NCBI GenBank assembly: GCA_934565425.1
Contig: CAKTHW010000068.1
Span: 1 to 8,562 of the forward strand
Direction: 5' to 3'
From: an uncultured Oscillospiraceae bacterium
GTDB taxonomy: Bacteria > Bacillota > Clostridia > Oscillospirales > Oscillospiraceae
DNA length: 8,562 bases
Positions 5,527-8,562 of the stretch are shown piece by piece. The position numbers and the translations under genes are program-made. Numbering within the stretch: position 1 is the stretch's first letter; each line of letters begins with the position of its first letter. A model generated the notes under the pieces. The model was not told where the DNA came from and did no database searches. It saw only the letters and a list, made by a program, of their open reading frames with translations.

Positions 5527-5700
5527 TTACAGCCCGATGGCGTCCGTCAGGTCTTCCATCACGTCGGACACTGCCTTGATGGTCTTGCCCACCTTGCTCT
5601 TAGCCAGCACGTGCTTCCGCTTGCCATGCATGGCCATGCCCAGAGCGACGCCCACGCTGATGCCCAGGCCGACGCCTCTTGCAAAGGGAATCTGTTTCAT
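5527..5700 (-). CDS. Small glycine-rich membrane-like protein, 57 aa, unknown function
   Basis: I do not recognise the family. The product has 57 residues. Residues 8-24 are hydrophobic and glycine-spaced (RGVGLGISVGVALGMAM; G9, G11, G13, G17, G21), typical of a glycine-zipper membrane helix. A basic patch HGKRKH (25-30) suggests a cytoplasmic C-terminus. Residues 33-55 look like an amphipathic helix with a basic first half and an acidic second half. The overall plan resembles short YtxH-like proteins, but no diagnostic motif is present. Evidence that it is real: AGGAGG lies 9 nt before the ATG with extra A-rich context, and the composition matches the neighbouring genes. It is divergent from pyrC and convergent with glmS, and repeat copy 2 lies just after its stop. 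Confidence 0.75.
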   Translation of the reverse strand: MKQIPFARGVGLGISVGVALGMAMHGKRKHVLAKSKVGKTIKAVSDVMEDLTDAIGL

Positions 5701-5709
5701 TCCAATCCG

Positions 5710-5715
5710 CCTCCT
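5710..5715 (-). promoter_or_regulatory. Ribosome binding site of the 57-aa gene
   Basis: The minus strand reads AAAAAGGAGG followed by 9 nt and the ATG at 5700. This is a perfect Shine-Dalgarno at ideal spacing. It is the main evidence that the short leftward frame is a gene, since the opposing plus-strand frame over the same bases lacks such a site. Confidence 0.8.
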
Positions 5716-5779
5716 TTTTGGTTGTCACCGTTAGTATGGCTGGTTTTGCGGAAAATTACGATGAAGTTTCTGGTATTTC

Positions 5780-5823
5780 TTGCGTTTTTCGCCCCCTTGC
5801 GGTATCATGTATCTTAGTATAAT
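5780..5823 (+). promoter_or_regulatory. Promoter region of the pyrC operon
   Basis: Two overlapping candidates are visible. One has a perfect -10 TATAAT (5818-5823) with a poor -35 TTGCGG (5797-5802) at only 15 bp. The other has TTGCGT (5780-5785), a 17-bp spacer and TATCAT (5803-5808). Either gives a short leader (about 30-45 nt), too short for a PyrR-type attenuator. The palindrome TATAATTATA (5818-5827) also offers a -10 to the opposite strand, towards the 57-aa gene. Confidence 0.6.
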
Positions 5824-5860
5824 TATAAGCACCATTCAGTTGACAGAATAGGGAGGAAGC

Positions 5861-7177
5861 ATGAATCTGCTCATCCAACAGGGTCAACTCATCGACCCCA
5901 GCCGGACGTATGCCGGCATTTATGACATTTTGATCGAAAACGAAACGATTGCAAAAATCGCCCCCCACATTCCCGCGACCGAGGACTGCATCTGCATTGA
6001 TGCCGCCGGTCTCTGCGTGGCACCGGGGCTCATCGACCCACACGTTCACCTCCGTGACCCCGGACAGACCGAGAAGGAGGACATTCACACCGGCACTGCC
6101 GCCGCCGCCGCCGGTGGTTTCACCGCTATCGCCTGTATGCCCAACACCAAACCGGTGGTGGACGCGCCGGAGCTGGTGCAGTACGTGTTGGAGCGAGCGG
6201 AAACGGTGGGTTCCGGCGTCCGCGTCCTGCCCATCGCGGCGGTGACGGCGGGACAGAAGGGGGAGAAGTTGAACGACTTCGCCGCCTTGAAAACCGCTGG
6301 CGCGGCGGCGCTCTCCGATGACGGCGTGCCCATCATGAGCGCGACCCTCATGCGGGAAGCTCTGAAACAGGCCAGCGCCTGTGGCATGACCATCCTCTGT
6401 CATGAAGAGGACAAGGAGATGGTGCAGAACTACGCGGTCAATGAGGGCGAGATTTCCAAACAGTTGGGCATCCCCGGCCGCCCGGCCATTGCGGAAGAGC
6501 TGATGGTCATGCGGGACGGGATGCTGGCGATGGAGACCGGCGTGCCCCTGCACTTCTGTCACATTTCCACCGCTGGCAGCGTGGAGATCATCCGCCAGCT
6601 GAAAGCCCACGGCGCGTTGGTCACGGCGGAGACCTGCCCCCAGTATTTCACCCTGACCCAGGATGCCATTCTGGAAAAGGGTTCCCTGGCACGGGTCAAC
6701 CCGCCCCTGCGCACCCAGGCGGATGTGGATGCCATCTTGGCTGGTCTCCAGGACGGCACATTAGATTGTATCGCCACCGACCACGCGCCCCACACGGCAG
6801 CGGAAAAGGCCAAAGGGCTGACTGAAGCACCCAGTGGCATGGTGGGCTTGGAGACGGCGCTGGCGCTGACGCTGACCAAGCTGTACCACGGCGGGTACTT
6901 GACGCTGGAGGAAATTGTTGCCAAAATGAGCACGAATCCGGCCAAGGTTTTGGGCCAGGACTGGTCTGGCATCACCCCCGGCGGACGGGCGGATCTGGTG
7001 CTCTTCCGACTAGACGAAACATGGACGATTTGCCCGGAAACCTTCCATTCCAAGGGGCGCAACACTCCCTTCGGCGGGATGGAAGTACGGGGGAGAACTG
7101 TTTATACCATCGCCGGCGGGAAGGTCGTTTACCGGCGAGATGAGGATAGAAAGGATGGGAACAACGATGTCCTTTGA
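5861..7177 (+). CDS. pyrC: Dihydroorotase
   Basis: Dihydroorotase interconverts N-carbamoyl-L-aspartate and dihydroorotate, the third step of de novo pyrimidine synthesis. At 438 residues it fits the Bacillus-type class I enzymes of the amidohydrolase superfamily. Seen: the metal-binding HVHLRDPG (61-68; H61, H63), MPNTKP (93-98), LSDDG (151-155; metal-ligand aspartate D153), CHEED (180-184; H181), CHIST (233-237; H234) and TDHAPH (306-311; catalytic D307). These are the expected metal and catalytic positions, so the enzyme should be active and is not a pseudo-dihydroorotase. GGGAGG lies 4 nt before the ATG. The 3' end overlaps the preferred pyrF start by 11 bp. The aspartate transcarbamoylase genes are not adjacent upstream. 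Confidence 0.97.
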   Translation: MNLLIQQGQLIDPSRTYAGIYDILIENETIAKIAPHIPATEDCICIDAAGLCVAPGLIDPHVHLRDPGQTEKEDIHTGTAAAAAGGFTAIACMPNTKPVVDAPELVQYVLERAETVGSGVRVLPIAAVTAGQKGEKLNDFAALKTAGAAALSDDGVPIMSATLMREALKQASACGMTILCHEEDKEMVQNYAVNEGEISKQLGIPGRPAIAEELMVMRDGMLAMETGVPLHFCHISTAGSVEIIRQLKAHGALVTAETCPQYFTLTQDAILEKGSLARVNPPLRTQADVDAILAGLQDGTLDCIATDHAPHTAAEKAKGLTEAPSGMVGLETALALTLTKLYHGGYLTLEEIVAKMSTNPAKVLGQDWSGITPGGRADLVLFRLDETWTICPETFHSKGRNTPFGGMEVRGRTVYTIAGGKVVYRRDEDRKDGNNDVL

Positions 7178-8096
7178 TAAACTGCAAGATAGGATTTTGA
7201 CTCTGAAAAACCCCACTGTGGCCGGTCTGGATGCCCGGTTGGATTACGTGCCGGAGCATATCCGGGCGGAAAAGATTGCCCAGTACGGCCAGACCCGCAA
7301 AGCGGCGGCGGAAGCCATCTATACCTTCGACTGTGGACTCATGGATGCCCTCTGCGACATCGTGCCCGCAGTGAAACCCCAGTCCGCCTACTATGAAAAC
7401 CTGGGCTGGGAGGGGATGGAGATGCTGGAACGCACCATCCGTTACGCCAAGGAAAAGGGGTTCTACGTCATCGCCGACATCAAGCGAGGGGACATCGGCA
7501 GCACTGCCACCGCCTACGCCGAGGGTTGGCTGGGCAAGACCGTGGTGGGGGATGTGACCCTGCCTGGCTTTGACGCCGACTGCGTGACCGTCAACGGTTA
7601 CATGGGCAGTGACGCAGTGCAGCCCTTCCTGACCGTGGCGGAAGAGGAGGACAAAAGTTTGTTCGTGCTGGTGCGTACCTCCAATCCCTCTGCTGTGGAT
7701 CTGCAGGACCAGGAGATCGCTGGTCGGAAGGTGTACACGGTCATGGGCGACCTGGTGGAGCAATGGGGCGAAGGGAGCCGCAGCGCTAAATATGGTTTCA
7801 GCCGTGTGGGTGCTGTTACCGGCGCCACCTACCCGGAGGACTTGCACAAGCTCCGCCAGCAGATGCCCCACACCTTCTTCCTGGTGCCTGGCTACGGCGC
7901 TCAGGGCGGCACGGCAGAGGACGTGGCCAACGCCTTCCATGCGGGAGGCAAGGGAGCCGTCATAAATTCTTCCCGCGGTATTATGTGCGCATGGAAGAAG
8001 ACCGGCCAGAACGGTCTGGACTACCAGGAGGCGGCTCGGCAGGCGGCGCTGGCTATGCGGGAGGACATCTGCGCTTACACCACCATCGGTGATTAA
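7167..8096 (+). CDS. pyrF: Orotidine 5'-phosphate decarboxylase
   Basis: It decarboxylates OMP to UMP, the last step of de novo UMP synthesis. From this start it has 309 residues, matching the longer (type 2) bacterial subfamily. Seen: PTVAGLDARLDYVP (16-29), VKPQSAYYE (69-77), the catalytic ADIKRGD (103-109; D104, K106, D109), RTSNPS and, near the C-terminal third, VPGYGAQGG. I chose ATG 7167 because MSFDKLQDRI fits family N-termini and AAGGA (7151-7155) lies upstream. ATGs at 7140 and 7155 are in frame and would add 9 or 4 residues; 7155 has GAGG 9 nt before it, so it remains possible. It overlaps the pyrC end by 11 bp, suggesting translational coupling, and lies 14 bp before pyrK. Confidence 0.95.
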   Translation: MSFDKLQDRILTLKNPTVAGLDARLDYVPEHIRAEKIAQYGQTRKAAAEAIYTFDCGLMDALCDIVPAVKPQSAYYENLGWEGMEMLERTIRYAKEKGFYVIADIKRGDIGSTATAYAEGWLGKTVVGDVTLPGFDADCVTVNGYMGSDAVQPFLTVAEEEDKSLFVLVRTSNPSAVDLQDQEIAGRKVYTVMGDLVEQWGEGSRSAKYGFSRVGAVTGATYPEDLHKLRQQMPHTFFLVPGYGAQGGTAEDVANAFHAGGKGAVINSSRGIMCAWKKTGQNGLDYQEAARQAALAMREDICAYTTIGD

Positions 8097-8110
8097 GAAA
8101 GGGGAGTAAA

Positions 8111-8562
8111 ATGCCCATTCAGAAACAGTGTGAAATTCGAGAGATGAAGCCGCTGACGGCAGATATCTTCTCTATGGTATTCGATGCCGGAGAGATGGCA
8201 AAAGCCGCTCAACCCGGCCAGTTCGTCCACATCCGCTGCGGCGAAGGACACCTCCTCCGCCGTCCCATCTCCATCTGCGACGCCTGGGAGGACAACCTGC
8301 GTATCGTCTTCCAAGTCCGTGGCACAGGGACAGACTGGCTGGCGAAGCGAACCGTTGGGGAGACCTTGGATGTCCTGGGCCCCTTGGGCAATGGCTTCGA
8401 CCTGTCCGGCGATAAGCCCATTCTGTTGGTCGGCGGCGGCATCGGCACCGCACCTATGTGCTTCGCAGCTCGCCTGCTGGGCGACCGATGTCAGGCGGCC
8501 TTTGGCTTCCGTTCCCAGGGGGGGGTCATCCTGGCGGACGAGCTGGCGGCGGCAGGCGTGCC
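8111..8562 (+). CDS. pyrK: Dihydroorotate dehydrogenase electron transfer subunit PyrK (5' part)
   Basis: PyrK is the FAD and [2Fe-2S] subunit that passes electrons from the PyrD FMN enzyme to NAD+ in class 1B dihydroorotate dehydrogenase. The window holds the first 150 codons, and the gene runs off the right edge. Seen: LTADIFSMVF (15-24), PGQFVHIR (35-42), the FAD-binding RRPISIC (50-56), GPLGNGF (90-96) and the nucleotide-binding LLVGGGIGTAPM (105-116). The C-terminal cysteine cluster for the iron-sulphur centre would lie beyond the edge. A GAAAGGGGAG site lies just before the ATG. Coupled placement after pyrF indicates one operon; pyrD would be expected next. A G8 run (8518-8525) lies in the coding sequence and is in frame. 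Confidence 0.95.
   Translation, partial: MPIQKQCEIREMKPLTADIFSMVFDAGEMAKAAQPGQFVHIRCGEGHLLRRPISICDAWEDNLRIVFQVRGTGTDWLAKRTVGETLDVLGPLGNGFDLSGDKPILLVGGGIGTAPMCFAARLLGDRCQAAFGFRSQGGVILADELAAAGV

Noticed and set aside
5516..5734. A 72-codon plus-strand frame over the small gene
   Set aside because: It starts at a TTG without a Shine-Dalgarno sequence. The leftward frame over the same bases has a perfect one and a more protein-like sequence.
5840..5845. Consensus -35 TTGACA just before pyrC
   Set aside because: A -10 at 17 bp would fall inside the pyrC coding sequence, where no matching box exists, so this hexamer is not a usable pyrC promoter element.
6972..7940. Long minus-strand frames opposite pyrF, pyrC (5756-6610) and upp (2534-3262)
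   Set aside because: Each lies opposite a clearly conserved enzyme gene, has no recognisable motif, and crosses gene boundaries in an implausible way.
1..8562. tRNA, rRNA, CRISPR array, transposase, phage or toxin-antitoxin genes
   Set aside because: No cloverleaf, rRNA segment, regularly spaced repeat array or recognisable mobile-element protein could be seen on either strand.

Overview
This is an ordinary housekeeping stretch of a Gram-positive chromosome. It carries seven complete recognisable genes, one small unrecognised gene and one gene cut by the right edge. Coding DNA is GC-rich (about 60% by eye), while the gaps hold AT-rich promoters with consensus -10 boxes and strong AGGAGG-type ribosome binding sites. 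The gene types (stand-alone rodA, tsaE-tsaB pair, upp, Bacillus-type dihydroorotase, roughly 310-residue pyrF, pyrK) point to the Bacillota, most likely Clostridia of the Oscillospirales/Oscillospiraceae. That placement is an inference from gene content and composition, not from a marker gene.

Layout. Bases 1-112 are intergenic and hold an imperfect hairpin and copy 1 of a 55-bp repeat. rodA (peptidoglycan glycosyltransferase) runs leftward from 1300 to 113. A compact divergent promoter region (1301-1437) drives rodA to the left and tsaE-tsaB to the right. TsaE and TsaB belong to the machinery for the t6A modification of tRNA. upp (uracil salvage) follows after about 100 bp, and a perfect extended -10 promoter lies inside tsaB upstream of it. 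A large 56-nt hairpin separates upp from glmS (glucosamine-6-phosphate synthase, the first committed step to UDP-GlcNAc). glmS ends at a clear intrinsic terminator, the first of five hairpins packed into about 165 bp. Copy 2 of the 55-bp repeat overlaps the fifth hairpin. A 57-residue leftward gene with a perfect Shine-Dalgarno sequence occupies 5527-5700. From 5861 to the right edge runs a pyrimidine biosynthesis operon: pyrC, pyrF and the start of pyrK.

How the genes fit together. GlmS feeds UDP-GlcNAc to the cell wall, and RodA polymerises the resulting lipid II. pyrC, pyrF and pyrK supply UMP de novo, while upp makes UMP by salvage; UTP is also needed for UDP-GlcNAc. TsaE/TsaB are translation functions and unrelated.

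I see no phage, transposase, CRISPR, tRNA or rRNA, and no convincing new multi-gene system. The points worth a second look are non-coding: the repeat beside the stop codons of both leftward genes, the hairpin cluster, the upp-glmS hairpin with a possible upstream ORF, the intragenic promoter, and the small membrane-like gene.
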